Shown here in pieces: positions 30,704 to 40,783 of a stretch of DNA of 64,000 bases. The stretch lies in contig LFKV01000010.1 in assembly GCA_001189345.1 (NCBI GenBank), positions 62,001-126,000 on the forward strand, given 5' to 3'. Position numbers and translations under genes: made by a program. Position 1 is the first letter of the stretch. Every line of letters begins with the position of its first letter. The notes beneath the pieces were generated by a model. That model ran no database searches. It saw only the letters and a list, made by a program, of their open reading frames with translations, and had not been told where the DNA came from. This DNA comes from Candidatus Paraburkholderia kirkii (GTDB taxonomy: Bacteria > Pseudomonadota > Gammaproteobacteria > Burkholderiales > Burkholderiaceae).

Positions 30704-31720
30704 TCAGACCACGCCGGCTCCATGCGCCTGCAGATCCGCATGATAGCTCGACCGCACCATCGCGCCGACCGCCGCGTGCGTGAAGCCCATCTTGTAGGCC
30801 TCTTCCTCGTACATCTTGAACGTGTCCGGATGGACGTAAGCACGCACCGGCAAATGGTGCTCCGACGGCTGCAGATACTGGCCGATCGTCAGCATGTCGA
30901 CGTCGTGCGCGCGCAGATCGCGCATCACCTGGAGAATTTCCTCTTCCGTCTCGCCGAGGCCGACCATCAGGCCCGATTTCGTCGCGACTTCCGGATGCAG
31001 CGCCTTGAAGTCCTTCAGGAGCTTGAGCGAATGGTGATAGTCCGACCCTGGACGCGCCTCCTTGTACAGACGCGGCATCGTTTCGAGATTGTGATTCATC
31101 ACATCGGGCGGAGCGGCGGTCAGGATGCCGATCGCGCGATCCAGCCGGCCACGGAAATCCGGCGTCAGAATCTCGATGCGCGTTTCCGGCGAATGCTCGC
31201 GAACCTGACGAATGCATTCGACGAAGTGCGCCGCGCCGCCGTCGCGCAGGTCGTCGCGGTCGACGGACGTGATCACCACGTACTTAAGCTTCAGCGCGCC
31301 GATCGTGCGCGCGAGGTTCAGCGGCTCGTCCGCGTCGAGCGGATCGGGGCGGCCGTGTCCGACGTCGCAGAACGGGCAGCGTCGCGTGCACTTGTCGCCC
31401 ATGATCATGAACGTGGCCGTGCCCTTGCCGAAGCATTCGCCGATGTTCGGGCAGCTCGCCTCCTCGCACACCGTATGCAGGTTGTGCTCGCGCAGGATCT
31501 GCTTGATCTCGTAGAAGCGCGAGTTGCCCGTCGCCGTGCGCACGCGGATCCAGTCCGGCTTCTTGAGCTTCTCGATCGGAATGACCTTGATCGGAATGCG
31601 CGAGGTCTTGGCCTGCGCCTTCTGCTTCGCGGTCGCGTCGTAGGAAGCAGCGGGGGTAGCCGATGAAGTCGACGAGACGGGAGCGGTGTCGCCAGCCAGG
31701 TTTGCGGTTGCGTCAGTCAT
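30704..31720 (-). CDS. lipA: Lipoyl synthase
   Basis: Intact 338-aa radical-SAM enzyme inserting two sulfurs into octanoyl-protein to make lipoyl groups for pyruvate and 2-oxoglutarate dehydrogenases. The auxiliary cluster ligands are in [13 protein letters not shown] and the radical-SAM ligands in [34 protein letters not shown] and [10 protein letters not shown] are also family hallmarks. Start at [10 protein letters not shown] (31720), whose ATGA overlaps the lipB stop. Followed by a strong terminator. A clean gene amid decay, consistent with selection. Confidence 0.97.
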   Translation of the reverse strand: MTDATANLAGDTAPVSSTSSATPAASYDATAKQKAQAKTSRIPIKVIPIEKLKKPDWIRVRTATGNSRFYEIKQILREHNLHTVCEEASCPNIGECFGKGTATFMIMGDKCTRRCPFCDVGHGRPDPLDADEPLNLARTIGALKLKYVVITSVDRDDLRDGGAAHFVECIRQVREHSPETRIEILTPDFRGRLDRAIGILTAAPPDVMNHNLETMPRLYKEARPGSDYHHSLKLLKDFKALHPEVATKSGLMVGLGETEEEILQVMRDLRAHDVDMLTIGQYLQPSEHHLPVRAYVHPDTFKMYEEEAYKMGFTHAAVGAMVRSSYHADLQAHGAGVV

Positions 31721-32538
31721 TCGGTCGATCCGGTTGTTGCAGCGGGACGGTCTTCCACCGTCGTGCCATCTTGTGGTTGAGCGGCGTTTGCGGGGAGGCC
31801 GCCGATCTGATGTGCGAGCCGTTCGGCCAGCATGAGGGCTACGTCGCGCCAGCCGGCCGCGACGCCGAGCGTCGCCATGTCGACCGTTTCGAGCCCCGCG
31901 TAGCCGCACGGGTTGATCGCGAGAAACGGCTGCAAGTCCATGCTCACGTTGAGACTCACGCCGTGATAGCTGCAGCCGTTGCGAATCTTGAGTCCGAGCG
32001 CGGCGATCTTCGCCCCGAGATGCAGGCCGTGCAAACAAACGTTCGCGCCTTCGGCCGCCTGCTGCGCGGAGGGCTGCGCGACATAGATGCCGGGAGCGCC
32101 GGCCTTGCGATCGGTGGCGAGATTATACGACGCGAGCGTTTCGATCACGGCCGCTTCGATGCGCCGCACCAGCTCGCGCACCATCAGCTTGCGGCGGCGC
32201 AGGTCGATCAGCAGATAAGCGACGACCTGCCCCGGTCCGTGATACGTGATCTGTCCGCCGCGATCCACCTTGACGAGCGGGATGCCGCTGTCGGCCAGCA
32301 GCAGGTGCGCGGGATCGCCCGCCAGGCCAAGCGTGAAAACGCGCGGATGTTCGACGAGCCAGATTTCGTCGGGCGTGTCGGGCGTGCGGATGTTGGTGAA
32401 CGCGCGCATCGCGTCGAAGCTCTGGCCGTACGGTTCGCGGCCGCGCCAGCGCAACGCGACCGGATAATCACCGGAACTGAGCACGGTGTCGGGCGCGTCG
32501 TCGATTTCCTGCGGGAGTGCGAGCGGTGTGGCGGGCAT
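31717..32538 (-). CDS. lipB: Octanoyl-[ACP]:protein N-octanoyltransferase
   Basis: Intact 273 aa. Transfers the octanoyl chain from ACP to lipoyl domains, supplying LipA. Family motifs: [38 protein letters not shown] (catalytic Lys region), [42 protein letters not shown] with the active-site Cys. Overlaps lipA by ATGA. The usual upstream genes in Burkholderia (DUF493, aminotransferase) are not seen; DUF2917 lies upstream instead. Confidence 0.95.
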   Translation of the reverse strand: MPATPLALPQEIDDAPDTVLSSGDYPVALRWRGREPYGQSFDAMRAFTNIRTPDTPDEIWLVEHPRVFTLGLAGDPAHLLLADSGIPLVKVDRGGQITYHGPGQVVAYLLIDLRRRKLMVRELVRRIEAAVIETLASYNLATDRKAGAPGIYVAQPSAQQAAEGANVCLHGLHLGAKIAALGLKIRNGCSYHGVSLNVSMDLQPFLAINPCGYAGLETVDMATLGVAAGWRDVALMLAERLAHQIGGLPANAAQPQDGTTVEDRPAATTGSTE

Positions 32539-32620
32539 GGTCCCGGTAGTTTACCGAAATCGACCCATGCCCGCCGATGGTGAATTCGCATGCCGTCGAT
32601 GACGAATTCGAATAGTTGCG

Positions 32621-32947
32621 TCAGACCGTGCGCCATCCGGCGCGCAAGCGCTGCGCAAGACGCTCGACGCGCATCGAGAGCCAGTGCATCGCGCGTTCGT
32701 CGCAACGCGGCAGGATCGTGAAGACGACATACGCCAGCCGCTCGCCTTCAACCGAAAGCCACAGCCGTTCGCGTTCACGCAGCTTTAGATCGTCGCCGGG
32801 CGCGAGCCAGTAGTCCTCGATGTCGTTGCTGCGCGTCGCCCAGACTGGATTGCCTTGGACCGTCAGGCGCGTGCCGCGGGCAATGCGCATCGGCACGGTT
32901 TCGCCGGGCTTGATTTCGAAGGTGACACTTGTTGATATTTCTCACAT
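32621..32947 (-). pseudogene. DUF2917 family protein with stop at codon 2
   Basis: The natural reading is ATG TGA GAA ATA TCA at 32947: codon 2 is TGA, then EISTSVTFEIKPGETVPMRIARGTRLTVQGNPVWATRSNDIEDYWLAPGDDLKLRERERLW ... ending at 32621, a typical about 108-aa DUF2917 protein. A single C-to-T change of CGA explains the stop. Re-initiation at the internal ATG (32896, MRIARGTRL) is possible and would lose 17 residues. The promoter region is cut at 32989 by IS630 copy 2. Role unknown. Confidence 0.75.
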
Positions 32948-32989
32948 GGTCCACTCTGCCGGGGGAACGTTTCGATGACTACAATCCTA

Positions 32990-34103
32990 TTCCATTGCGT
33001 CATTGAATTGGCACTGGTCGAATCCGGCGCGAAGGATCGTCATATTTCCACTTGATCGGTTTCGGGTTCTTGTTGTGTTCGCGGATGTATCGGCATCAGT
33101 TTGCGATCCCAATCCTTCACCGAAGTGAAGATGCCGCGAGCGATCACTTCACGCTGAATGCGCGAGAACCAGTTCTCCACCTGGTTGAGCCACGACGAGT
33201 AGGTCGGCGTGAAGTGCAGGTGCACGTTGCGCTGCGCATCAAGGAAGTCGGCAACCCGCTGCGTCTTATGGCTGCTGACGTTGTCGCAGATCGCGTGGAT
33301 TTCCCGGCGTTTGGGCTGGCTGGCGACGACGTCGGTCAGGAAGGCCACGAACTGCTCGCTGGTGTGGCGCGCCACCGTCTTGCCCAGCACCTCGCCGGTG
33401 GCAGTATTGAACGCCGCGAACAGGCTGAGCGTGCCGTTGCGCTTGTACTCGAAGCCGTGACTCTCGGCGCGCCCGGGCGACAGCGGCAGCATACGGTCCT
33501 TGCGATCGAGTGCCTGGATCGCGGTCTTCTCGTCCACGCAGAACACCGCTGCGTGCGCCGGCGGGTTCAGGTACAGCCCGATCACGTCGGCTGCCTTGGT
33601 CTCGAAGTCCGGGTCGTTGGAGACCATGTGCCGCTCCAACTGCTGCGGCTTGATGCCGTGCTTGCGCCAGATGCGCTGCACGGCCGAGACCGATACGTCG
33701 CCGAGTTCTGCTGCGAGCTTGTAGCTACTCCAGTGTGTCGAACCGTCGGCGGGTTTGTGCTTGAGGGTGCACTTGAGCACCCGCGCTTCCAGTTTGGCCG
33801 GTGGCTGCGTAGGCGCCCGCCCGCGGTGCCGGGCGTACATGCCGGCTAGTCGCTCGCTGAGGAAGCGCCCCGACCAGCGTGCGATGAAGCGCGAATCGCA
33901 ACCCAGTGTGCGCATGATACTGTCGCGCGATTCGCCGTCCTCGAGCATCAGGATCAACTTTGCGCGTCGCACGTCCGCCGCACGCACCGTTCGGCTGCGC
34001 GCCGCCGACAACAGTTGCTCACGTTCGATATCTGTCAGGTTCATTTTGACCCATGACCTGTATCTGAACACAGACAGGGTACTAATTCAATGACGCAGTG
34101 CAA
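32990..34103 (-). mobile_element. IS630-family element, copy 2 (1114 bp)
   Basis: Same element as at 8947, flanked by TA at 32988-32989 and 34104-34105. The right end (ttgcac tgcgtcattg, read inwards) matches copy 3. One base differs from copy 1 near the right end (A at 34081). Left flank is the DUF2917 promoter region; right flank is in the middle of a carbamoyltransferase gene. The flanks do not belong together, so a deletion or rearrangement occurred here. Confidence 0.9.
33040..34044 (-). CDS. IS630-family transposase (copy 2)
   Basis: Encodes the same protein as copy 1 residue for residue, with the DDE residues (VFCVDEKT, AICDNVSS, NQVENWF) and the same frameshifted C-terminal tail after KLM. 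Presumably active or recently active. Confidence 0.9.
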   Translation of the reverse strand: MNLTDIEREQLLSAARSRTVRAADVRRAKLILMLEDGESRDSIMRTLGCDSRFIARWSGRFLSERLAGMYARHRGRAPTQPPAKLEARVLKCTLKHKPADGSTHWSSYKLAAELGDVSVSAVQRIWRKHGIKPQQLERHMVSNDPDFETKAADVIGLYLNPPAHAAVFCVDEKTAIQALDRKDRMLPLSPGRAESHGFEYKRNGTLSLFAAFNTATGEVLGKTVARHTSEQFVAFLTDVVASQPKRREIHAICDNVSSHKTQRVADFLDAQRNVHLHFTPTYSSWLNQVENWFSRIQREVIARGIFTSVKDWDRKLMPIHPRTQQEPETDQVEI

Positions 34104-34379
34104 TACAGCGCGCGCATCCAGACCGTGACGCATGACGTCAACCCGCGCATGTTCTCCGTGCTGAAGGCGTTCGACGAACTGACCGACTGCCCGGTACTCG
34201 TCAACACGTCGTTCAACGTGCGCTGCGAGCCGATCGTGTGCACGCCCGAAGATGCCTACCGCTGCTTCATGAGAACCGAGATCGACGCGCTCGTGCTGGG
34301 GGATTACATCCTCTATCGCGACGAGCAGGCCGCCGTCGAAATGGACGAATCCTGGAAGAAGGAGTATGAACTTGATTGA
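34104..34379 (+). pseudogene. Carbamoyltransferase (NodU/CmcH family), C-terminal fragment
   Basis: From the IS630 junction the + strand reads YSARIQTVTHDVNPRMFSVLK, ELTDCPVLVNTSFNVRCEPIVC, TPEDAYRCFMRTEIDALVLGDYIL and stops at 34379. This is the C-terminal domain of NodU/CmcH-type O-carbamoyltransferases (about 550-600 aa normally); the first about 85% is missing and is not found elsewhere in the window. Such enzymes carbamoylate sugars or natural products. The start of the next gene overlaps its end. Confidence 0.8.
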
Positions 34380-34689
34380 TGCCGACCTGAACCAATTCTT
34401 CGCGTCGAAGCTCGCGGACCTGAAGCTCGAGGTTCAGGGCTTCATCCCGACCCAGCCGGATGCGAACTGCGAGTCGTATCTGTAGGACGTGTCCGAACCC
34501 GAACCGATCGTGAGCCAGGACGACATGATCACGTCGCTCGTCGAGATCTGGAAGCGCGAGGGGCTCGATTCGCTCGCGGCGCTGGAGCCGGAGTTTCGCC
34601 GTATCGCGAAGGCGCTGCGCGCGACCGATCAGCAGACCCAGCAGGTCTCGAACTTCATCTACGGATGTATTGACGTATCGCTTCGCTGA
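34366..34689 (+). pseudogene. Unknown protein downstream of carbamoyltransferase, in-frame TAG
   Basis: ATG at 34366 behind AAGAAGGAGT overlaps the carbamoyltransferase end. MNLIDADLNQFFASKLADLK, LEVQGFIPTQPDANCESYL then TAG at 34483-34485, then in the same frame VSEPEPIVSQDDMITSLVEIWKREGLDSLAALEPEFRRIAKAL and a stop at 34689. About 107 aa if read through. I do not recognise the family; position suggests it belonged to the carbamoyltransferase operon. Confidence 0.5.
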
Positions 34690-34733
34690 CGAACTGAGGA
34701 GGGGCCCGCGCGGAAATGCGGCTCCTTTCCGTC

Positions 34734-36251
34734 TCAACCGCGCACTGTCTGACCGCGCGCGGACTCGCGCTGATTGCGCAGCGTGCTGTGGCGGATGCCG
34801 TACACGAAGTAGATCACGATACCGATCGCCATCCACACGACGAGCCGTATCCACGTACCGGCGGGCAGGCTGGACATGAGGAAGAGCGAGAAGAGCGCCC
34901 CCAGCGGAGCCACGACGAACACGGCGGGCGTCTTGAACGCGCGCTCGAGGTTCGGCTGCGTGATGCGCAGCACGAGCACGCCGATGCACACGACTGTGAA
35001 GGCGAACAGCGTGCCGATGCTCACCAGCTCGCCGACGAGCCCGATCGGCAAGAGCCCCGCGAGGATCATCACGATGATGCCGGTGATGATAGTCGTGATG
35101 TAGGGCGTGTGAAAGCGCGGGTGAATCTTCGACGCGAACGGCGGCAGCAGGCCGTCCTTCGCCATCGAATAGAAGATGCGCGGCTGGGAGAGCAGCAGCA
35201 CGAGAATCACCGAGGTGAGACCGAAGATCGCGCCGAGCTTCACGATGGGCAAGAGCCAGCGCATGCCGATCGCATCGACGCCGACGGCGATCGGATCCGA
35301 CACGTTGAGCTGGTCGTAGGGCACGATGCCTGTCAGCACGTACGAGACCAGCACGTAGAGAATCGTGCAGATCGTGAGCGAGCCGAGCAGGCCGATCGGC
35401 ATGTCGCGTCTGGGATTGCGCGTCTCCTGCGCCACGCACGAGACCGAATCGAACCCGATATACGCAAAGAACACGACCGCCGCGCCGCACAGCACCCCGC
35501 TCATGCCGAACACGCCCGACTCACCCGTGTTGGGCGGAATGAACGCGCCCGTCGGGTTCTTCGCCGTGACCCAGTGGCCGGTGTCCACATACGCGATGCC
35601 CGCGCCGATGAACGCCAGCACGATCAGCACCTTGATGATCACGATGACGCTGTTGATGCGCGCCGACTCGCGTATGCCGATGACGAGCAGGATCGTGACG
35701 AGTCCGACGATCACCATCGCGGGCACGTTGAGCACTGCGCCCGCATGGCTCCAGCCGTGGCCGGGCTCGTAGGCGAAGGGCGCTTTCGAGAGCTGCTCGG
35801 GTATGTCGATGCCGATCGAATGCAGAAAGCTCACCACATAGCCGGACCAGCCGATCGCGACCGTCGCCGCGCCGACCGCGTATTCGAGAATCAGATCCCA
35901 GCCGATGAGCCAGGCGATCAGTTCGCCCATCGTCGCATACGCATACGTGTAGGCGCTGCCCGAGACCGGCACGGTGGAGGCCATTTCCGCATAGCATAGG
36001 CCCGCGAGCGCGCAGACGATCGCGCCGAGCACGAACGAGATGACGATGGCGGGCCCCGCGTTGGCCGCGGCCGCGTGGCCGGTCAGCACGAAAATCCCCG
36101 CGCCGATGATGCAGCCTATGCCGAGCATGACGACATCGAGTGCGGTGAGCGAGCGCTCCAGCGCATGGCCGCCGTGCTCCTGGAGAACTTCTTCGGTCTC
36201 GGCCGCTTCGCTTTGCAGTGCAGCGACGCTCTTTCTTTGCATGACGGTCAC
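34734..36251 (-). CDS. APC-family amino-acid permease (cationic amino-acid transporter type)
   Basis: Intact 505 aa with about 12-14 hydrophobic segments. Hallmarks: [25 protein letters not shown] (helix 1 with GxGIIGxGIF), [84 protein letters not shown]. It resembles the YhdG/CAT group of basic or broad-range amino-acid importers; substrate not determinable. Inner membrane. Divergent from the peroxiredoxin gene, with about 420 bp between. Confidence 0.92.
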   Translation of the reverse strand: MTVMQRKSVAALQSEAAETEEVLQEHGGHALERSLTALDVVMLGIGCIIGAGIFVLTGHAAAANAGPAIVISFVLGAIVCALAGLCYAEMASTVPVSGSAYTYAYATMGELIAWLIGWDLILEYAVGAATVAIGWSGYVVSFLHSIGIDIPEQLSKAPFAYEPGHGWSHAGAVLNVPAMVIVGLVTILLVIGIRESARINSVIVIIKVLIVLAFIGAGIAYVDTGHWVTAKNPTGAFIPPNTGESGVFGMSGVLCGAAVVFFAYIGFDSVSCVAQETRNPRRDMPIGLLGSLTICTILYVLVSYVLTGIVPYDQLNVSDPIAVGVDAIGMRWLLPIVKLGAIFGLTSVILVLLLSQPRIFYSMAKDGLLPPFASKIHPRFHTPYITTIITGIIVMILAGLLPIGLVGELVSIGTLFAFTVVCIGVLVLRITQPNLERAFKTPAVFVVAPLGALFSLFLMSSLPAGTWIRLVVWMAIGIVIYFVYGIRHSTLRNQRESARGQTVRG

Positions 36252-36673
36252 GATCGCCTCCCTGTGCGGCGGCAGCGTGGCCGCACCGGTTGGCGCGGCG
36301 AAGTCTGTCGCCCGTTCGAGTGCGGGATGATCCGCGTTCCTGACGCTTCACGCCTGCACGTTCGTTCTGACACCCTGCCGTTTCATGATAGCAGATTTTG
36401 CCGAGGAATTCGAGCAAGGGCTCATGCGGAATGCAAGCACGCTCGTTCACGCCCTGCGGCGGGCAGCAGGAAGCGTGCCGCCAGAACCGGCGAGTGGTTC
36501 TCGTCGAGGTAGAATAAGGCCACACGGCTCGCGGGGGCTTTCCCGGACGCGAACGCGGCAGGTGCGCCGCGCACTATAATCTAATCGGCTTGAAAGTTAC
36601 GCTTTCAGCCCGGCAACCGTTCCATCTCGGCACGCGAGCCGTTCGCCGGATCCTTCCTTTATGGAGATTTGAT
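36252..36673. other. Intergenic region between permease and peroxiredoxin, with a -10 element
   Basis: No gene recognised. A TATAAT hexamer at 36575-36580 is the best -10 for the peroxiredoxin, about 94 bases before its ATG, with no good -35. GGAGATTTGAT before 36674 is the ribosome binding site. The rest shows no clear coding bias or repeat. Confidence 0.5.
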
Positions 36674-37330
36674 ATGGCTATACGTATTGGTGATGAAGCC
36701 CCCGATTTCACGGCCGAAACGACCGAAGGCACGATCCGCTTCCATGACTGGATCGGCGACCAGTGGGCGATTCTGTTCTCGCATCCCAAGGACTTCACGC
36801 CTGTCTGCACGACCGAACTGGGCTACATGGCGAAGCTCAAGCCCGAGTTCGACAAGCGCAACACGAAGGTGATCGGCCTCTCGATCGATCCGGTGACGAA
36901 TCATTCGCAGTGGGCGAAGGACATCGAGGAGACGCAGGGCACCGCGGTCAATTACCCGATGATCGGCGACGCGGATCTGAACGTCGCGAAGCTCTACGAC
37001 ATGATCCACCCGAACGCGAACGGCGGCAGCCCGCGCACGGCCAACGACAACGCGACCATTCGCGCCGTGTTCCTGATCGGTCCCGACAAGAAGGTGAAGG
37101 CCACCTTCACGTATCCGATGAGCGCGGGCCGCAACTTCGACGAAGTGCTGCGCCTGCTCGACGCGCTGCAACTGAACGCGGAGCACACGGTAGCGACGCC
37201 GGTGAACTGGCGGCCGGGCGACGACGTGATCATCCCGACCTCGGTATCGGATGACGATGCGAAGAAGAAATATCCGGAAGGCTTCAAGACGCTGAAGCCC
37301 TATCTGCGCACGGTGGCGCAGCCGAAGTAG
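36674..37330 (+). CDS. 1-Cys peroxiredoxin (Prx6/AhpC-TSA family)
   Basis: Intact 218 aa. Peroxidatic Cys in HPKDFTPVCTTELGYMAKL; IGLSIDPVTNHSQWAKDIEE and the long C-terminal domain (VNWRPGDDVIIPTSVSDDDAKKKYPEGFKTLKPYLR) place it in the Prx6 subgroup. It reduces H2O2 and organic peroxides in the cytosol using a thiol partner. Monocistronic, followed by a terminator at 37360. One of the clean survivors. Confidence 0.93.
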   Translation: MAIRIGDEAPDFTAETTEGTIRFHDWIGDQWAILFSHPKDFTPVCTTELGYMAKLKPEFDKRNTKVIGLSIDPVTNHSQWAKDIEETQGTAVNYPMIGDADLNVAKLYDMIHPNANGGSPRTANDNATIRAVFLIGPDKKVKATFTYPMSAGRNFDEVLRLLDALQLNAEHTVATPVNWRPGDDVIIPTSVSDDDAKKKYPEGFKTLKPYLRTVAQPK

Positions 37331-37359
37331 ATTTCACGCTTCGTCAGGCAGCCCAAGCA

Positions 37360-37389
37360 CCGGCCCGCTCGAAACGGGCCGGCGTTTTT
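37360..37389 (+). terminator. Rho-independent terminator after peroxiredoxin
   Basis: Stem CCGGCCCG / CGGGCCGG with loop CTCGAAA, then CGTTTTT. It sits between two convergent genes. Confidence 0.88.
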
Positions 37390-37409
37390 CGTTCCGCGCC
37401 AGGAAAGAT

Positions 37410-37852
37410 TTAGCGGTGACCCGTGTGGCGGTCCGGCGACGTATCCACTTCGCCCGCGTGCATTTCCTCGACCTGGATCATCTGCCGCGCATATTCCTCC
37501 AGCGCAACGGAGCGTCCCTCGACGACTTTCAGCAAGTCGCGATAGAGATTCAGCGCGACTTCCTCGGCCTGCAGCGATTCACGCAGGATCGTTTCGATGT
37601 CGAAAGTGTGATTGTCGAGCAGCGGGCCGATTTCCAGCGACGGATACGCGCCGAGCGTGGTGATCCATGCCCGCCTGATGCGCGTGCGTCAGCGACTCGT
37701 CGGCCTGCGCGCGCAGCCACGACACGATCGGAATGCGGCCGAAGCCGAACCACGAGAAACGAATAGTGGGTGTAACGCACGACGCCGGCCAGCTCGGATT
37801 CGAGAATCCGGTTCAGGACGTCGACGATCTTTTCCTTTTCGAGCTCTGCCAT
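37410..37852 (-). pseudogene. Bacterioferritin-like ferritin, frameshifted
   Basis: MAELEKEKIVDVLNRILESELAGVVRYTHYSF begins at 37852; then frame changes near 37755 and 37665 give GFGRIPIVSWLRAQADESLTHAHQAG-like reading, SLEIGPLLDNHTFDIETILRESLQAEEVALNLYRDLLKV and EYARQMIQVEEMHAGEVD, ending at 37410. The spaced Glu and His residues (ESE, YTHYSF, ESLTHAH, VEEMHAGEV) fit a ferritin four-helix di-iron protein of the bacterioferritin type, about 147 aa repaired. Iron storage lost unless another copy exists. Confidence 0.75.
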
Positions 37853-37936
37853 TCTTGCCTCCGTGTTTCCAACGCCAAGCGCTCCGTGGGACGGATGGGC
37901 CATGACTCATCGCATGTGGGGCTTCGCACATTGTAG

Positions 37937-38777
37937 TCACGCGCGCGGCGCATGCGAGGCGAAACTGCGGCGTCGGGGCGCGCAAGATACGCTCCCGGCG
38001 GGGGAAAGTGGCGGTGCGGCGACCTCGCGGCCGCGCAAGGGAAGGGCTGCGCGGGAAGGGTGCTCAAACGGTTTTCCTCGATCCAGAGCGACGCGGTTCG
38101 CGCGAGAACCTGCGACATCGCCGCGCGCGCGCCGTCGCCGTCGCTCGTCTCGATGGCGCGCACGACCCGGCCGTAATCGTCGAGCTGCGATTCCGGCACG
38201 CGCGGCAGCGCGTTCGGCTGCGTGCGCAGCGCGGCTTTCATCGTCTTGATGCCGACGCGCACGACGCCGCCCATCTGCCGCAGCAATTCTCGTCGCCGCT
38301 CGCCTCGACGACGGCGGCCTGCAACGCATCCTCGGCCGCGGACTGAAGCGCTTCCGACGGGCTCGCGTGCACGAGCCGCTGATACGCCGCATTGATGGCG
38401 ATGCGCTGATGCCGGTTCGCGCGCGTCGCGGCGAGCGCGGCGGCGGGCGGATCGACGAGCGAGCGGAACTCGATCAGCCTGCGTATGTACTCCGGATCGG
38501 GCAGCGCGCGCAGGCGCCACTCGGCGACTTCCGGATCCATGATGAGCCACTCGCGCGCGGGCTTGATGCGTGTGCCCGTTTTCGGTCGCACGTCGAGCAT
38601 GCGGCGCGAAATGAGAATGCTCAAGGCCTCGCGCATGATGGTGCGACTCACCCCGTGCTTCTTGGAAAAAATCACTTGCGGTGGCAGCACGTTGTCCTGA
38701 TATTCGCCGCTCACGATGCCCGCGACGAGTTGATTCACTACGCGCTTGACGAGCGATGCTTCATATCCATGATTCAT
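37937..38777 (-). pseudogene. GntR/FadR-family regulator, frameshifted, stop lost
   Basis: MNHGYEASLVKRVVNQLVAGIVSGEYQ, PPQVIFSKKHGVSRTIMREALSILISRRMLDVRPKTGTRI is the GntR wing-helix domain; the FCD domain follows (RRLIEFRSLVDPPAAALAA). After a frameshift near 38290 the FCD continues (VGIKTMKAALRTQPNALPRVPES, LWIEENRLSTL). No stop occurs in that frame where the protein should end, so the reading runs on toward the bacterioferritin gene; the 3' boundary is uncertain. It may have controlled the divergent ketopantoate-reductase region. Confidence 0.7.
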
Positions 38778-39251
38778 GTTTTTTCTTCTCGTGATGACGC
38801 CCGCGTTTCAGGCTGCTCGCCGCTCGTTGCCGAACGGAACGGCCCGCGCATTGTCTGTTGCGGCGCGCCGGTGCGCCGCGTCGCCGAATGTGCTCGCGAC
38901 GCCCTTGGCTACGGCATGCCGTATATCGGTCCTCAGGTTTCAGCTATCCGATGCGGAATGAACCGCATCCACCCCATAGCGGTCGGCTCTTGTCTGGACA
39001 GCATCGTCGATCCGCTGAAAGGAAGCGTATATCCGCGTGGCCCCGTTTAACAATATGGTTCACCGCAAATTCGACTGACTATCGTGCGTCCGCCCACAAA
39101 GTTTCGCGGGCGTGGCACGCGGCGTGATTCCGTTCGCGGCGCGCAAGCGTTTGCGCGTGGTCGGTTATGCGAAGCATCGTCCGGCTCGGGCGATCCGGTT
39201 CCCATGTGTTACCTTTGCGAGCCAGTGGAATGCAACGAGGAGAAGGGAATC
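38778..39251. other. 474-bp gap between GntR and ketopantoate reductase genes
   Basis: No supported gene. Short ORFs here have no recognisable content. The reductase ribosome binding site is AACGAGGAGAAGGGAATC before 39252. Possibly the remains of a gene already eroded beyond recognition. Confidence 0.4.
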
Positions 39252-40145
39252 ATGAAAGTCGCCGTCATGGGCGCGGGCGCGGTCGGTTGCTACTACGGCG
39301 GGATGCTTGCGCGCGCGGCTCACGAAGTCGTGCTGATTGCGCGGCCGCAGCACGTCGAGGCGATCCTGCGCGAAGGCTTGCGGCTCGACACGCAACATTT
39401 CGACGAGCGCGTGCGCGTGGCCGCGAGCACCGAAGCGAGCGCGGCGAAGGGCGCGCAGCTCGTGCTCTTCTGCGTGAAGTCGACCGATACGGACAGCGCG
39501 GCGCGGGCCCTCGCGCCGCATCTGGAACGCGACGCGCTCGTGCTGTCGCTGCAGAACGGCGTGGAGAATGCCGCGCGTCTGCGCGAGCTGCTGCCGCAGG
39601 AAGCGGCTGCGGCGGTGGTCTACGTCGCGTCGGAAATGGCGGGGCCGGGACACATCCGGCATCACGGACGCGGGGAACTCGTGATCGAGCCGTCGACGAA
39701 GAGCGAGGAAGTGGCGCGCGTGTTCGCCCAGGCGGATGTGCCGACCGAGATCTCCGACAACGTGCGCGGCGCGCTATGGGCCAAGCTCGTCTTGAATTGC
39801 GCCTATAACGCGCTCTCCGCGATCATGCAGATGCCGTACGGCAAGCTCGTGCAAGGCGAGGGCGTCACGCGCGCGATGCGCGATGTCGTCGACGAATGCG
39901 TCGCGGTCGCGAAGGCCGATGGCGTGACGATTCCCGGCGACGTGGACGCCGCCGTGCGCCGCATCGCGGAGACCATGCCGAACCAGTATTCATCGACGGC
40001 GCAGGATCTGGCGCGCGGCAAGACCAGCGAGATCGATCATCTGAACGGGCTGATCGTGCGGCGCGGTGAGGCGCTCGGCGTGCCGACGCCCGCGAACCGC
40101 ATGCTGCACGTGCTCGTCACGATGATTGAAAACAAAGCGGGATAG
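39252..40145 (+). CDS. 2-dehydropantoate 2-reductase (ketopantoate reductase family)
   Basis: Intact 297 aa starting MKVAVMGAGAVGCYYGGMLARA, the NADPH Rossmann motif. VLFCVKSTDTDSAARAL, LSLQNGVENAARLRELL, and the C-terminal domain LWAKLVLNCAYNALSAIMQMPYGKL (catalytic Lys), EIDHLNGLIVRRGEALGVPTPANRML are typical of PanE/ApbA. It reduces ketopantoate to pantoate (pantothenate/CoA synthesis) or related 2-keto acids; several paralogues are usual in Burkholderia, so I give no symbol. Confidence 0.92.
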   Translation: MKVAVMGAGAVGCYYGGMLARAAHEVVLIARPQHVEAILREGLRLDTQHFDERVRVAASTEASAAKGAQLVLFCVKSTDTDSAARALAPHLERDALVLSLQNGVENAARLRELLPQEAAAAVVYVASEMAGPGHIRHHGRGELVIEPSTKSEEVARVFAQADVPTEISDNVRGALWAKLVLNCAYNALSAIMQMPYGKLVQGEGVTRAMRDVVDECVAVAKADGVTIPGDVDAAVRRIAETMPNQYSSTAQDLARGKTSEIDHLNGLIVRRGEALGVPTPANRMLHVLVTMIENKAG

Positions 40146-40207
40146 GCGGGATTTCTGCAATGAAACCGGTGGACCGAGGTGGGCACGGCCGATGCTGATT
40201 ATGCAGT

Positions 40208-40230
40208 ACGCGCAGAAGACTTCTGCGCGT
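40208..40230. promoter_or_regulatory. Perfect 23-bp palindrome upstream of the DUF4148 gene
   Basis: ACGCGCAGAAG-A-CTTCTGCGCGT: 11-bp arms around one base, 22 bases before the ATG and just before CCTATAAC and CGGAGG. With a one-base loop it is more likely a protein-binding site than an RNA hairpin. Confidence 0.5.
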
Positions 40231-40252
40231 CGCCTATAACCGGAGGTTCACC

Positions 40253-40622
40253 ATGAAATCGTTCGTCAAAGCCATGGCCGTCGCCGCCGTAGCGGTGGCG
40301 ACGGTCCTTTCCTTCGCGCAAGCCGGTTCGTCGCTCACGCGGGATCAGGTGAAGCAGGATCTGCGGCAGGTCGAAGCCGCGGGCTACGATCCGTCGCGCT
40401 CCGGCCAAACCTCATACCCTGCCGATATCCAGGCTGCGGAAAGCCGCGTGTCGCGCCAGCCGCGTGTCGCGCCAGAATGGTGCAACACCCGCCTATGACA
40501 ACGCCTACAGTGCCGACATGAACTCCTACGGCGGTGCGGCCGGCGGCACGTTGGCTTCCGGAATGCGCATGACGCAGCCGATGAACAACGACGGCACCAA
40601 GCCCGTCTATTTCGGCCGCTGA
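40253..40622 (+). pseudogene. DUF4148 exported protein, broken by a 16-bp tandem duplication
   Basis: MKSFVKAMAVAAVAVATVLSFAQA signal peptide, then SSLTRDQVKQDLRQVEAAGYDPSR and YPADIQAAESRVSRQ, the DUF4148 pattern common in Burkholderiaceae. CCGCGTGTCGCGCCAG occurs twice in tandem (40444-40459, 40460-40475). Removing one copy restores RVSRQNGATPAYDNAYSADM ... GTKPVYFGR and the stop at 40622. So a single slippage event accounts for the break. The secreted function is unknown. Confidence 0.8.
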
Positions 40623-40783
40623 TTGCGGAGTGGGAAGCGCCGCGTCATCCCCTGCATACGAGGCACGGCGAATTGCTCGCTCGACGAATCGAATTCAGCG
40701 CCGGGGCGGTTTCTGCGTGTCATACCCAAGGGCGCTACCATGATTCTTCCGCGCTTCGATGGCGCATCAGCAGGCAGACACTC

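Noticed and set aside
38776-39127. Short + strand ORFs between the GntR and ketopantoate-reductase genes
   Set aside because: They overlap each other, lack ribosome binding sites and show no recognisable family.
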